NCBI RefSeq assembly: GCF_009848685.1
Contig: NZ_WXTX01000008.1
Location: 1 to 64,000 of the forward strand
Origin: Andreprevotia sp. IGB-42
GTDB taxonomy: Bacteria > Pseudomonadota > Gammaproteobacteria > Burkholderiales > Chitinibacteraceae
Reading direction: 5' to 3'
DNA length: 64,000 nt
In this document: in pieces, positions 1 through 9,046 of the stretch
How the letters are laid out: every line of letters starts with the position of its first letter
Position numbering within the stretch: position 1 is the stretch's first letter
Program-made: the position numbers and the translations under genes
The notes under the pieces: generated by a model
What the model was told of the DNA's origin: nothing
What the model saw: the letters and a program-made list of their open reading frames with translations, nothing else
The model's database searches: none

Positions 1-2
1 CG

Positions 3-458
3 TACTGGTTCTACGCACGCAAGCCGGCAGAGCCCGCGTTGCCGCCAGTCGCCTCTGCGCCGGCGGTCACCATTACGGCAGCACCTGCGGCCACTGAGGT
101 ACCGGAACCCACGCAACCCGCAACGCCAGCGCCCACCGAAGTGCCCGTCACCGAGCCATCGGCAACCGTGGCGCCCACGCTGGCTGCCAAGGTCAAGCCA
201 ACGGCCAAGCCCAAGGTCAAGGCGACGCCTGTACCTACCGTGCGGCCCAGCCAGGCACACGCGGCTACGCCTGCTCCGGCACCACCGGCCACCCAGGCGC
301 CTGCAGCGGCCAAAGCCACCGGGCTGGAGGCGTGTAATGAAAAGAGCACGTTCCTGGCGCGGGAAGGCTGCAAGACCTCGTACTGCTTCAGCAACCCCGG
401 TGATGCCGGTTGCGTGAAGCTGCGTGAATCCACACAGAACCTGGATCGCCGTCGTTAA
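3..458 (+). CDS. C-terminal part of an Ala/Pro-rich anchored protein (5' end cut by window)
   Basis: The reading frame is open from the left edge, so the start lies outside the window. The visible part begins with an aromatic stretch (YWFYARKP) that looks like the end of a membrane helix. About 90 residues of low-complexity Ala/Pro/Thr/Val with scattered Lys follow, which would act as a periplasm-spanning or flexible linker. A short C-terminal domain of about 45 residues has four Cys. I do not recognise the family. The gene ends 20 bp before a membrane protein with a C-terminal zinc ribbon, so the first three genes may form one operon. Confidence 0.6.
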   Translation, partial: YWFYARKPAEPALPPVASAPAVTITAAPAATEVPEPTQPATPAPTEVPVTEPSATVAPTLAAKVKPTAKPKVKATPVPTVRPSQAHAATPAPAPPATQAPAAAKATGLEACNEKSTFLAREGCKTSYCFSNPGDAGCVKLRESTQNLDRRR

Positions 459-478
459 CCTTCAAGGATGTTCAGCAG

Positions 479-1546
479 ATGAGTACCATTTCGCAACAGA
501 TCAGCAGCGCTTCCAGGGTATTCGATGCGCTGGGCGCGATAACCCGCTGGAAAGCCGCGCTGCTGCTGGCGGCCAGCGTGCTGGCAGGCGGCTTGCTGCT
601 GGGCGCGGCTGCCGGCCTGAGCCTGTACCTGCAGGGCGCGCTGGGCGCCATTACCGGCTTGCTGCTGGGCATCCCCGGCATCGTTGTCATCTTCTATGGC
701 TTCTTTGCGGTGGGCGTCTACCTGATGCAGGAAGTGCGTACCGGGCAGGTGCCCACGGTGCGTCAGGCGATCAACACCGCGCTGGCTACCGGTCACCGCC
801 AGATCCTGTTTGCACTGATGATTGCCGGCGGCTATCTGGTGCTGGCATTGATGATGTTGCTGCTGCTGTTGCTGTGCAAGATCCCGTTCATCGGCCCGGT
901 GCTGCTGTTCGTAGTCTACCCGCTGGGCGTGCTCACGTTTGGCCTGGTGAGCTTCGCGCTGATGTTCATCGTTTACCCGCTGACGGCACCTGCCTTCTGG
1001 GCGGGCAGCACCATTACCGCCGCGGTGGCCCACCTGTGGGCGATCGTGCGCAAGAACCTGGCGCAAGTGCTGATCTATGAAGGCTTGCTCTACCTGGCGC
1101 TGCTGCTGGTCGGCGTTTGCGTGAGCGTGGTCTTCGTCTCCGGTGTGGGGGCTATGACGTCGTTATCGGCCAGCCTGCTGTACAGCGGCAACCCTGAAAC
1201 GGCCATCAGTGCATCACGCGTGATTGCATTCACCAGCGGCCTGCTGGGCGCGCTGGCGGTGGTGCTGCCGGCGCTGGTCACCTTCAAGGGCATTGCCATC
1301 ACCTATATCGATGCGGCAGCCGATGTCGATGCCAGCGATGTGGCGGCACGGTTGAACCAGGCGAGCGACGAGCTTCGCCAGAAGCTCGATCCGACTTCCA
1401 CCCCGGCAGCGCCCGCTCCGGCGGCTTCCTATACCGCGGTCGAACCACAGACCCCGCCGCTCCCGGTGTTGCCGTGCCCGGTTTGCCAGGCACCGGTATC
1501 GGCTGGTGATGCATTTTGCGGTGAGTGCGGCAGCAAGCTGAAATGA
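479..1546 (+). CDS. polytopic membrane protein with C-terminal zinc ribbon
   Basis: A 355-aa protein with strongly hydrophobic segments at about residues 26-51, 53-83, 109-170 (probably two helices), 198-225 and 248-277, so it is an inner-membrane protein with about six helices. After an Ala/Pro linker the last 25 residues form a rubredoxin-like zinc ribbon with Cys333-x2-Cys336 and Cys347-x2-Cys350. The next gene starts with a similar zinc ribbon and overlaps this stop codon as ATGA, which implies translational coupling and probably a shared complex. The membrane part resembles uncharacterised BPSS1780-like or DUF4013-like proteins only in general character. Function unknown. Confidence 0.75.
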   Translation: MSTISQQISSASRVFDALGAITRWKAALLLAASVLAGGLLLGAAAGLSLYLQGALGAITGLLLGIPGIVVIFYGFFAVGVYLMQEVRTGQVPTVRQAINTALATGHRQILFALMIAGGYLVLALMMLLLLLLCKIPFIGPVLLFVVYPLGVLTFGLVSFALMFIVYPLTAPAFWAGSTITAAVAHLWAIVRKNLAQVLIYEGLLYLALLLVGVCVSVVFVSGVGAMTSLSASLLYSGNPETAISASRVIAFTSGLLGALAVVLPALVTFKGIAITYIDAAADVDASDVAARLNQASDELRQKLDPTSTPAAPAPAASYTAVEPQTPPLPVLPCPVCQAPVSAGDAFCGECGSKLK

Positions 1547-2754
1547 ATGCAGTACAGCGCCCCCGTTTCTGCCGGCAATGCGGTGCCGCACTGGATGTTG
1601 ACGCACGCTTTTGCGGCGAATGCGGTACCGCCGTTGCGCTGATGCCGGCTGGCAAGGGCGGCATTGCCGGCGCGCGGCAACACCCGGCAGCGCCTGACCA
1701 CGCGCCAGCCCTGCAAGGTGATGGAGAGGCCACCACAGCCGGGCCGCTGGGCAGATTGCGCAGCCGCCCCGCACTGCTGGCGGGTATTGCCGCCGGCGTT
1801 GCGGTGGTGGCCGTCGCTGCGGGCGCCATCCTGTGGCTCAGCCCCAAGTCGGCGTCGAGCGAGCGTTTTGCGCCCATCATCAATGACTACCTGAAAACGT
1901 TGCCTGCCACATTCGGCGAGGCCACGCTGTGCGATCGGCGTATCGGCTATGACCAGCGCATCGAGATCGATGCGTTCGACACGCGGCGCAAGGTGCTGGA
2001 TCAACTGGTGCCACTGGGCGTATACCAGCCGGCCCAGCTCAAATCGGTCGGCGATGGCTGGGCCACGCGCACGCATCTGATCTTCATCGCCACCCCCAAT
2101 GCCAGTACCTCGATCCACGATGGCACGCTGTGTGCGGCCACGGGCTATGCAGTCAGCAGTGTCACGCTGGCTGACAACACCGAAACGCTGGGCGATATCA
2201 CCTATCTGCAGGTGCAGGCGCAGCTGAAATGGCGTGATCCGGTGGCATGGGCGCAAGACCCCGGCTTGGCAAAGGCATTGCCGGGCATCCAGCCCGAGCG
2301 CACGCTGCCACTGATGATGGCGCGCGAGCGCGGCAACTGGCGCGTACTGCGTGACGAGGAACGCCCGGGGCAGCTCAGGCAGGCCGGTGCAGTGCCCGCG
2401 GTGACCGCCGGCGGCGGCGGGGCGGCCACATCGCAAGCCGCCATCCCGGAGGCCGATGCGGTACGCGATGCGTGGAATGGCTCGGCATTCGGCAAGCTGC
2501 ACCGCTACAAGGCAGTCAAGTTGCAAAACTGCAGTGCGGTCGACTTGGCGCAGCCCGGATCGGATGCTCAGGCGCTGGCGCCACTGCTGGGCGAAGGCGC
2601 CGATCCGGCATTGCGCCCCGCGGCAGTCGCGCAATGCACAGCCGAGCTCTGGCTGGAAGGCGGCGGCAGCATCGAAAAGCGTGCATTGCTGATGCAGCGT
2701 GCCGGGCGCTGGATGCTGGCCGAGCAGTATTTCGCCGAGGTGCTGGGCATGTAG
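1543..2754 (+). CDS. zinc-ribbon protein with one TM helix and a large extracytoplasmic domain
   Basis: The start is placed at the ATG at 1543, which overlaps the upstream stop (ATGA); an in-frame start 18 bp upstream would lie inside the previous gene. The 403-aa product has an N-terminal zinc ribbon (Cys10-x2-Cys13, Cys24-x2-Cys27), a linker, one TM helix at about 78-99, and about 300 residues that should lie in the periplasm. It has the architecture of bacterial 'zinc ribbon plus TM' membrane proteins, but I recognise no enzyme motif. The zinc ribbon matches that at the C-terminus of the preceding protein, so the two may be partners. Function unknown. Confidence 0.75.
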   Translation: MNAVQRPRFCRQCGAALDVDARFCGECGTAVALMPAGKGGIAGARQHPAAPDHAPALQGDGEATTAGPLGRLRSRPALLAGIAAGVAVVAVAAGAILWLSPKSASSERFAPIINDYLKTLPATFGEATLCDRRIGYDQRIEIDAFDTRRKVLDQLVPLGVYQPAQLKSVGDGWATRTHLIFIATPNASTSIHDGTLCAATGYAVSSVTLADNTETLGDITYLQVQAQLKWRDPVAWAQDPGLAKALPGIQPERTLPLMMARERGNWRVLRDEERPGQLRQAGAVPAVTAGGGGAATSQAAIPEADAVRDAWNGSAFGKLHRYKAVKLQNCSAVDLAQPGSDAQALAPLLGEGADPALRPAAVAQCTAELWLEGGGSIEKRALLMQRAGRWMLAEQYFAEVLGM

Positions 2755-2807
2755 CCCACGCTGCAGATGGATATGGCCTGGCGTGTGCCCGGCTGCACCG
2801 GCAAAAG

Positions 2808-2836
2808 ATGACGGCCTGTCCAGGACAGGCCGTCAT
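2808..2836. terminator. palindromic hairpin between convergent genes
   Basis: A perfect 29-bp palindrome with 14-bp arms around a single central base (arm core GACGGCCTGTCC) lies between the convergent zinc-ribbon gene and mltD. It has no strong T-run on either side, so it is a likely but not classical bidirectional terminator. Confidence 0.5.
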
Positions 2837-2882
2837 GCGTGCGTTTCCCGTTTGAACGGGGCTGTGGATCAGCAGTGCCGGA

Positions 2883-4481
2883 TCAATTCAGCGCCAGCTT
2901 GAAACCCGGTGCCACCGCACGCTTGCTGCCCAGCTTGTTGATCCGCTTCAGGTCGGCTACCGACAGTTTGTAACGCTTGGCGATCGATGCCAGTGTATCG
3001 CCGCGCTTGACCACCACGAAGTCGGGGCTGTCAGCCTTCTGCTTGCGGTCGACCCGGACCGGCGCTTCTGCTGCAGCAATTTTCAGCCGCTGGCCGGTCT
3101 GGATGGTGTTGTCGCTCAGGCCGTTGGCATCCTTGAGCGCAGCCACGCTCACGCCATAGCGCTTGGCGATATTGAATACGGTATCGCCGCGTGCCACCTG
3201 GTGCTCGCGGCCATTGCGGATCACCACATTGCGCGGTGCATCTTGCGCGCCGGTATCGAGCGGATCGGCCTGCTTGTTCACTGCCAGCGCCACCAGCGTC
3301 TGGCGCTCGGACACATCCAGGTTGGCCACCATGGGTACCAGAATGGTCTGGCCGCGCGCCACGCGCTCGCGCCCGCCGATGTCGTTGATGTCCTTGAGCT
3401 CGGCAGGGGAAATACCGAACGTGCCGGCCAGCTTGTCGAACGATTCGCCGGAGCGGGTCACATACGGTTGCCAGTTCAGCAGCGGCTTGTCGAACACAGC
3501 CAGGTTGCGCTCGAACACGTCCACCTTGTCGGCCGGAAGCACCAGCTTGCGCTCATCCTTGTGCGCGATCACCGGGCGGATGAAGCCCGGGTTGAGGCGC
3601 AGCAATTCGTCGACCGGGATTTCCGCCAGCTCTGCGGCCACCTTCACGTCCATGTGGCGGCCGGGTTGTATGGTGGCGAAGTAGGGGGTATTGGGCAGGC
3701 TGGCAAGCTGGATGCCATACGCTTGCGGATTGGCGATGATGTTGCGTACCGCCAGCAGCTTGGGCACGTAGTTGCGGGTTTCGTCCGGCATGCGCAGGCT
3801 GGCGTAATCACCCGGCAGCCCGGCATTCTGGTTCTTGCCCACCGCGCGTGCCACGGCGTTCTCGCCCCAGTTGTAGCTGGCCAGTGCCAGTTGCCAGTCG
3901 TCGAACATGCCGTGCAGCGTGCCCAGGTAATCGAGCGCGGCATCGGTGGCGGCAACCACATCGCGGCGGCCGTCATACCACCAGGTGCGCTCCAGCCCGT
4001 ACTGCTTGCCGGTACCGGGGATGAACTGCCACATGCCCGCAGCCTTGGCAGGCGATTCGGCCTTGGGGTTGTATGCCGATTCGATCATCGGCAGCAGCGC
4101 CAGCTCCATCGGCATGCCGCGCTTTTCGACTTCGTTTACCACGTAATACAGGTAACGGCCGCCGCGCGCGATGATGCGGTTCAGGTATTCCGGGCGCGCC
4201 GCATAGTAGTTTTCCCACTTCTCGGTCAGCTCGTTGTCCACGTCCGGCACCATGAAGCCGGCGCGTACGCGCGACCACAGGTCGGTATACGCCGGTACTT
4301 GGGCAAACGGGCCGAACAGTGAATCAATGGTGACGCGGGTATCTTCGCTGATGGGCAATGCGGGGTCGCGAAGCTGGAAATCGAGGCGGGAAACGGGAAC
4401 CGGAGGGGCTGCCACGGCACTGCCGGTGGCCAGACCAGTCAGCACACCGGCAAGCAAACCGGCGATCAGGGAGCGCTGCAT
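2883..4481 (-). CDS. mltD: membrane-bound lytic murein transglycosylase D family (SLT + 3 LysM)
   Basis: This protein cleaves peptidoglycan between MurNAc and GlcNAc, forming 1,6-anhydro ends. The 532-aa product starts with a signal peptide (cleavage near AVAAPPVP). I see no lipobox Cys, so it is probably periplasmic rather than lipid-anchored, unlike E. coli MltD. The SLT domain at about residues 115-270 carries the family motif around the catalytic Glu (IESAYNPKAES) followed by AAGMWQFIPGTG. Three LysM peptidoglycan-binding repeats follow at about 335-385, 425-470 and 485-530. It lies convergent to the zinc-ribbon gene and upstream of gloB on the same strand, separated from it by about 100 bp. 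Confidence 0.93.
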   Translation of the reverse strand: MQRSLIAGLLAGVLTGLATGSAVAAPPVPVSRLDFQLRDPALPISEDTRVTIDSLFGPFAQVPAYTDLWSRVRAGFMVPDVDNELTEKWENYYAARPEYLNRIIARGGRYLYYVVNEVEKRGMPMELALLPMIESAYNPKAESPAKAAGMWQFIPGTGKQYGLERTWWYDGRRDVVAATDAALDYLGTLHGMFDDWQLALASYNWGENAVARAVGKNQNAGLPGDYASLRMPDETRNYVPKLLAVRNIIANPQAYGIQLASLPNTPYFATIQPGRHMDVKVAAELAEIPVDELLRLNPGFIRPVIAHKDERKLVLPADKVDVFERNLAVFDKPLLNWQPYVTRSGESFDKLAGTFGISPAELKDINDIGGRERVARGQTILVPMVANLDVSERQTLVALAVNKQADPLDTGAQDAPRNVVIRNGREHQVARGDTVFNIAKRYGVSVAALKDANGLSDNTIQTGQRLKIAAAEAPVRVDRKQKADSPDFVVVKRGDTLASIAKRYKLSVADLKRINKLGSKRAVAPGFKLALN

Positions 4482-4584
4482 GGGCCGCGTGCCTTATCTA
4501 TTTTTCGAATGCGGGGATGGTGCCTGTTGGGTTGCGGATGTGTCAACCAAAACAGGCGCTTACAGCTGTATGGATAGCGTGCTT

Positions 4585-5346
4585 TCAGCTGGGGCGAAAG
4601 GTGTTTTTCCAATTGCGCAGCGCGGTGAAAACCGCCAGCGGGTCTTTGCCGTCTGCGCCATGTGCCAGCGCACTGGCTATCAGCGCGGGTTCGTCGCAGC
4701 GCAGGTAGGGATTGGTGGCTTTCTCCAGCGCGATGGTCGAGGGCAGCGTGGGCCGGTTTTGCGCGCGCTTGCCCGCTTCGGCGGCCACCCGTGCGGCCAG
4801 TGCCGCGCTGCCTGTTTCGGCTGCGCTAGCGAACTGCAGGTTGGCCAGCGTGTACTCGTGCGTACAGCACACCAGCGTGGCGTCCGGCAGTTCGGCAAGC
4901 CGCTGCAGCGAGGCCTGCATCTGCGCGGGTGTACCTTCGAACAGGCGGCCGCAACCGGCGGCAAACAGCGTATCGCCGCTGAACAGCAGCCCTGCGCCGT
5001 GGTAGCACAGGTGGTCCTGCGTATGGCCGGGGGTGGCGATCACATCGAAGTGTTCGTCCAGCAACGTGACGCGATCGCCATCGCCCAGTGCATGGTTCAC
5101 CATGGCAATGCTGGCGGGGCCGTAGACGGGCAATTGCGGAGACGCGGCCAGCAGCGCCGGCAGGCCGCCGGTGTGATCGTTATGATGGTGGGTAACCAGT
5201 ACCGCATCCAGCGTGAACCCTTGCGCCTGCAGCCAGTCCATCAGCGGGGCTGCGTCGCCGGGGTCCACCGCGACGACGCGGCGGTTGCGCTCGACAATCC
5301 AGATATAATTATCGTCGAATATCGGCAGGGGAATGACGTTTAACAT
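4585..5346 (-). CDS. gloB: hydroxyacylglutathione hydrolase (glyoxalase II)
   Basis: Hydrolyses S-D-lactoylglutathione to D-lactate and glutathione in methylglyoxal detoxification in the cytoplasm. The 253-aa length fits the family (about 250-260). The metallo-beta-lactamase fold signature THHHNDHTGG is present near residue 52, with the downstream GHTQDH and SGDTLF motifs that complete the binuclear metal site. The ATG overlaps the start region of the divergent methyltransferase, so the two genes share a start-to-start junction and their promoters must lie inside each other's coding sequence. Confidence 0.95.
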   Translation of the reverse strand: MLNVIPLPIFDDNYIWIVERNRRVVAVDPGDAAPLMDWLQAQGFTLDAVLVTHHHNDHTGGLPALLAASPQLPVYGPASIAMVNHALGDGDRVTLLDEHFDVIATPGHTQDHLCYHGAGLLFSGDTLFAAGCGRLFEGTPAQMQASLQRLAELPDATLVCCTHEYTLANLQFASAAETGSAALAARVAAEAGKRAQNRPTLPSTIALEKATNPYLRCDEPALIASALAHGADGKDPLAVFTALRNWKNTFRPS

Positions 5347-6100
5347 GGCTTTGCCTAGTGAAGTGGGTTCACCCTTTGATCATTTTGCCGCGTGGCTGGC
5401 TACGCCGCTAGGCCAGTACGTGGCTGCCGAAGAGCGTAACTGGTACGACCGTACCGTGGTGGATATTTTTGGCTACAAGGCCGTGCAGCTGGAACTGCCA
5501 CAGTTCGATGCGCTACGCACCAACCGCATGCCATGGCGTGCCACGCTGGGGCTGGCGCAGGGGTGCCGGCTGCGCTGCGATCCGGCCGCGCTGCCGGTGG
5601 CCGAGCAATCACTCGATCTGCTGGTACTGCCGCACGTGCTCGATTTCAGCCTGGACCCGCACGCGGTTTTGCGCGAAGCCGAGCGCGTGCTGGCGCCGCA
5701 GGGGCGGTTGCTGGTTACCGGCTTCAATCCATGGAGCCTGTGGGGCATGCGCAAGCTCAAGCGCAATGGCGAAATGCCCTGGCAGGGCCAATTTGTGGCG
5801 ATGCCAAGGCTGAAAGACTGGCTGGCGCTGCTGGGACTGGAAACCGTGCGTGGCGAATACCTGTGTTACCGCCCGCCGGTGCAGCGCGAAGGCGTGCTGG
5901 CGCGCAGCGGCTTCATGGAAACCGCCGGCGATCGCTGGTGGCCCGCCGCAGGGGGCATCTACTGTCTGGACGTGGTCAAGCGCGTACGCGGCATGCGCGT
6001 GATTGAGCCGCAATGGAAGCGGGTGAAAGTGCCCACCGGCAGCCCGGCGGCAGCAATAGACCGGATGAAGGCGCAGGCCGGCAAGGACAAGTGCAAGTAG
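5333..6100 (+). CDS. class I SAM-dependent methyltransferase
   Basis: A 255-aa methyltransferase with a Rossmann-type core. Visible parts are the acidic motif region CDPAALPVAEQSLDLLVLPHVL, the family phrase HAVLREAERVLAPQGRLLVTGFNPWSLWG (given here as partial segments), and a basic C-terminus. Proteins of this type sit between gloB and rnhA in many beta- and gammaproteobacteria. The substrate is not evident. The start is uncertain: ATG 5333 (AGGGG immediately upstream) or ATG 5345, which overlaps the gloB start codon on the opposite strand. Either way the two divergent genes touch. Confidence 0.82.
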   Translation: MTFNMALPSEVGSPFDHFAAWLATPLGQYVAAEERNWYDRTVVDIFGYKAVQLELPQFDALRTNRMPWRATLGLAQGCRLRCDPAALPVAEQSLDLLVLPHVLDFSLDPHAVLREAERVLAPQGRLLVTGFNPWSLWGMRKLKRNGEMPWQGQFVAMPRLKDWLALLGLETVRGEYLCYRPPVQREGVLARSGFMETAGDRWWPAAGGIYCLDVVKRVRGMRVIEPQWKRVKVPTGSPAAAIDRMKAQAGKDKCK

Positions 6101-6114
6101 CGGCTGCGGCCGGG

Positions 6115-6318
6115 TCACATGTGGAAATGCTTGTGCGTGTGCCTGTTATCCGTATGCTTGTGCCGGTTTTTATGGCGCATGAACAATACCAGCCCGCCCG
6201 CAGCCACCAGCAGCAGTATCGACAGATACTTGGCTGGTGAATCAAGCGCGGCCATCGTCAGCATGCCCAGGCCGAAGTAAACAAAGGGCAGCGCTTCGTA
6301 CACCGGTTTGGGTAGCAT
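6115..6318 (-). CDS. small two-TM membrane protein with His-rich tail
   Basis: A 67-aa protein with two hydrophobic segments (about 12-28 and 33-48) and a C-terminal tail rich in His, Lys and Arg (HKNRHKHTDNRHTHKHFHM). The start at 6318 is chosen because the upstream codons of a longer frame contain the ribosome binding site AGGAGAGG, 6-7 nt before this ATG. The His tail could bind metal, but this is only a suggestion. It is convergent with the methyltransferase. No family recognised. Confidence 0.6.
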   Translation of the reverse strand: MLPKPVYEALPFVYFGLGMLTMAALDSPAKYLSILLLVAAGGLVLFMRHKNRHKHTDNRHTHKHFHM

Positions 6319-6422
6319 GATGGACCTCTCCTGCAAGTCTCCAAGCTAGGCCCCGCGGGGGCGGCAGGCAAATCAGCCGGATGTGCGGCAGCACGGCTGC
6401 GAAGCGGGGCGCCCGGTGCCGC

Positions 6423-6695
6423 CTACTGATCGCAGCGCCTGGCGCTGTCGCGCATGTCCTGCAGGATTTTCAGCGCCTCTTCCCGGCCCTTTACCGCAAT
6501 CTTCACTTCGTGGCCGCTGCCCAGGTTGCCGCCGCCGTACGACACGCGCAGTTCATTGTCGACATAATCAACGTATTGCACCACGGTCAGATTCAGGTAG
6601 CGTTCGGGTTTGGCATCGCCAGGCGGCTTCCATAGACAGAACGGCGCTGCCAGCACAGTGCCGGTGCAGCAGAACAGCAGTACGAGCAGGCGCAT
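6423..6695 (-). CDS. small secreted hypothetical protein
   Basis: A 90-aa protein with a clear signal peptide ([16 protein letters not shown] followed by APF), leaving a mature protein of about 74 residues with two Cys (near the mature start and at the C-terminus) that could form a disulphide. The frame ends RRCDQ. It is divergent from rnhA with a gap of about 32 bp. Function unknown. Confidence 0.6.
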   Translation of the reverse strand: MRLLVLLFCCTGTVLAAPFCLWKPPGDAKPERYLNLTVVQYVDYVDNELRVSYGGGNLGSGHEVKIAVKGREEALKILQDMRDSARRCDQ

Positions 6696-6727
6696 GGCGT
6701 CTCCGCATCACTTTGAGTTGGGAAAGA

Positions 6728-7177
6728 ATGAGTACCACAGTCGAGATTTATACCGATGGCGCCTGCAAAGGCAACCCCGGCCCGGGCGGCTGGGGGGTGT
6801 GGCTGCGCTACGGATCGCAGGAAAAGGAACTGTGCGGCGGCGAGCCGGACACCACCAATAACCGCATGGAGCTGATGGCGGTGATCGCCGGGCTGGAAAT
6901 CCTCAAGCGGCCGTGCGCGGTGCGCGTGTTTCTGGATTCGCAATACGTAAAGAACGGCATCCAGACGTGGATACACGGCTGGAAAAAGAACGGCTGGAAA
7001 ACCGCCGACAAGAAGCCGGTCAAGAACGCCGACCTGTGGCAGCGGCTGGACATCGCCACGCAGCAGCACCAGATCGAATGGGAATGGGTGAAGGGCCACG
7101 CCGGCCACGAAGGCAACGAGCGTGCCGATGCACTGGCCAATCGCGGTGTGGAGATCGGGCTCGGTAGCCCCCGCTGA
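6728..7177 (+). CDS. rnhA: ribonuclease HI
   Basis: Degrades the RNA strand of RNA-DNA hybrids (R-loops, primer removal) in the cytoplasm. The 149-aa length is typical. All four catalytic acids sit at the E. coli positions: Asp10 ([12 protein letters not shown]), Glu48 ([10 protein letters not shown]), Asp70 (VFLDSQYV) and Asp134 (GNERADALA), with His124 in the KGHAGH loop. The basic protrusion ([21 protein letters not shown]) is present. The start at 6728 gives this standard N-terminus; a longer open frame upstream is not conserved in type. The rnhA-dnaQ order is common in proteobacteria, but here a 448-bp gap separates them. Confidence 0.97.
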   Translation: MSTTVEIYTDGACKGNPGPGGWGVWLRYGSQEKELCGGEPDTTNNRMELMAVIAGLEILKRPCAVRVFLDSQYVKNGIQTWIHGWKKNGWKTADKKPVKNADLWQRLDIATQQHQIEWEWVKGHAGHEGNERADALANRGVEIGLGSPR

Positions 7178-7625
7178 TCCTCGCGTCACTTGCTGGCAAG
7201 CCATGCACTTGCGGGCAAATGCATGGCGCATAGTGCTGATGGGCTGGTGCCCGCTTAGCGCTAGCGGGTTTTGCGATATTGTTTCTAGTTGCGGTTTTCG
7301 CGGCAACTCACCGTTATTTCATCCCAAGGCGCAGCGCGCAGGGAACGGAAGACACGCACCTGCCCGTCAACGCTGAACAGCGTAACGGTAGTGTCGTGCG
7401 GGGGAACGGAATGCATGGGACGTATCCATCAGATTGATATCTAATGGCCGTCCAGTACCCCGAAAATGAAGTGATATTGCATGGGGCGATTCTGATGTCT
7501 GCTGGCCATGAAGTCAGGTGTGGCCGTCCTGCCAGGCAAGACCGTTGCGCAGCGTTGCCAGCCACAGACGGCAGCCGATGTTAAAATCGCCCGCTTGATG
7601 TTCCCACCATGAGGTTGCACTGCGT
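7178..7625. other. intergenic region between rnhA and dnaQ-like gene
   Basis: 448 bp with no gene I can defend. A minus-strand 43-codon frame at 7285-7416 has credible amino-acid content but only a weak ribosome binding site, and is treated as unproven. An A/T-rich element (GTTAAAAT, about 7575-7582) about 45 bp before the dnaQ-like start could be part of its promoter. I see no repeat or RNA gene. Confidence 0.4.
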
Positions 7626-8360
7626 ATGGCCACCCGGCAAATCATTCTGGATACCGAAACCACCGGCCTGCGCCATGAAGATGGCAACCGCATCCTGGAA
7701 ATCGCGGCGGTCGAAATGATAGACCGCAAGCTGTCGCCTGCTGATCGCCACCTGCATTGCTACATCAACCCGGGGCGCGATTCGGAGGAAGGTGCGCTCA
7801 ATGTGCACGGGCTGACCACCGAATTCCTCGCGGATAAACCGAAGTTTGCCGATATCGCCGATGGCTTCCTGCGCTTCGTGCAGGGTGCCGAGCTGATCAT
7901 CCACAACGCCCCGTTCGACGTCGGCTTCCTGAACATGGAGCTGGAAAAGCTCGGGCGCGGCAAGATCACCGATTACGTCAGCGGCATCATCGATACGCTG
8001 CGCGATGCCAAGGACATGTTCCCGGGCAAGCGCAACAGCCTGGATGCACTGTGCGACCGCTTCGAGATCGACCGCAGCGGCCGTACGCTACACGGCGCGC
8101 TGATCGACTGCGAGCTGCTGTCCGAGGTCTATCTGGCGATGACGCGCGGCCAGGACAGTCTGCTGATCGATTTTGCCGGTGGCGACAGCGAAACCGGTGC
8201 CGATGGCGCACCGCGCCGCCAGCGCAAGCCGCTGATCGTGGCGGTGCTGAGCGCGGAAGAAGCGGCTGCGCACAACGCTTACCTGAATGATCTCGACAAG
8301 GCAGTCAAAGGCCAGTGCCTGTGGCGCGCGCTGACCGCACCGGCGGCCGTGAGCGCATGA
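7626..8360 (+). CDS. dnaQ: DNA polymerase III epsilon subunit (3'-5' proofreading exonuclease)
   Basis: The 244-aa protein is a DEDDh exonuclease that proofreads for the replicative polymerase. The five active-site residues are visible: Asp9 and Glu11 (ILDTETTGL), Asp98 (HNAPFDVGF), His156 and Asp161 (LHGALIDCELL). The length and the C-terminal tail, which in DnaQ binds the alpha subunit, fit the replicative epsilon rather than a lone exonuclease. The stop codon overlaps the ispD start (ATGA), so it heads a coupled operon with isoprenoid genes. Confidence 0.94.
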   Translation: MATRQIILDTETTGLRHEDGNRILEIAAVEMIDRKLSPADRHLHCYINPGRDSEEGALNVHGLTTEFLADKPKFADIADGFLRFVQGAELIIHNAPFDVGFLNMELEKLGRGKITDYVSGIIDTLRDAKDMFPGKRNSLDALCDRFEIDRSGRTLHGALIDCELLSEVYLAMTRGQDSLLIDFAGGDSETGADGAPRRQRKPLIVAVLSAEEAAAHNAYLNDLDKAVKGQCLWRALTAPAAVSA

Positions 8361-9046
8361 GCCCGATCGCGCTGTTGCCCGCTGCCGGCAGCGGCAGCCG
8401 CATGGAAAGCGCAACACCCAAGCAATACCTGAACCTGCTGGGCAAGCCGCTGATCTGGCATACGCTGCATGCATTGCATGCGGTGCCCGAGTTGGCCCGC
8501 ATCGTGGTGGTGCTTTCCGCCGCAGATGAATGGTGGGATAGCTACGACTGGTCGGCATTCGGGCGGCTGATGGTGCTGCGCTGCGGCGGCGGCAGCCGGG
8601 CCGAATCGGTGCTGAATGGCCTGCAGGCGTTGTCGGCCGGCATGCCCGGCGATACCTGGGTGCTGGTGCACGATGCCGCGCGGCCGTGTATCGACCCCGC
8701 GCTGGTATCGGGCATGATCGACCTGCTGTGCGGGCACGCGGTGGGTGGCATCCTGGCGATACCGGTGGCCGATACGCTGAAACTGGCTACGCCCGCGCTG
8801 CAGATCGACCATACGCACCCGCGCGATGGTCTGTGGCAGGCACAAACGCCGCAGATGTTCCGGCTGGCCGATCTGGCCGGCGCACTGGAAACCGGGCTGG
8901 GGCCCGATATTACCGATGAGGCCAGTGCAGTGGAAAAACAGGGGCTGGCACCCGCGCTGGTGCGCGGCAGTCCATGGAACCTGAAAGTGACTTATCCGCA
9001 GGATCTGCAGCTGGCTGCGCTGATCCTGCAAGCGAGGAATACATGA
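8357..9046 (+). CDS. ispD: 2-C-methyl-D-erythritol 4-phosphate cytidylyltransferase
   Basis: Third enzyme of the MEP isoprenoid pathway; joins CTP and MEP to give CDP-ME. The 229-aa product begins with the nucleotide-binding motif [11 protein letters not shown] and contains HDAARPCID, both diagnostic of IspD. The start is set at ATG 8357, overlapping the dnaQ stop by ATGA; an open extension upstream lies inside dnaQ. The stop overlaps the ispF start in the same way, so translation of the three genes is probably coupled. Confidence 0.96.
   Translation: MSPIALLPAAGSGSRMESATPKQYLNLLGKPLIWHTLHALHAVPELARIVVVLSAADEWWDSYDWSAFGRLMVLRCGGGSRAESVLNGLQALSAGMPGDTWVLVHDAARPCIDPALVSGMIDLLCGHAVGGILAIPVADTLKLATPALQIDHTHPRDGLWQAQTPQMFRLADLAGALETGLGPDITDEASAVEKQGLAPALVRGSPWNLKVTYPQDLQLAALILQARNT

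Noticed and set aside
7285-7416. 43-codon minus-strand frame (begins MHSVPPHDTTVTLFSV) between rnhA and the dnaQ-like gene
   Set aside because: The amino-acid make-up is plausible, but the ribosome binding site is weak, there is no recognised family and no neighbour supports it. Kept only as an intergenic note.
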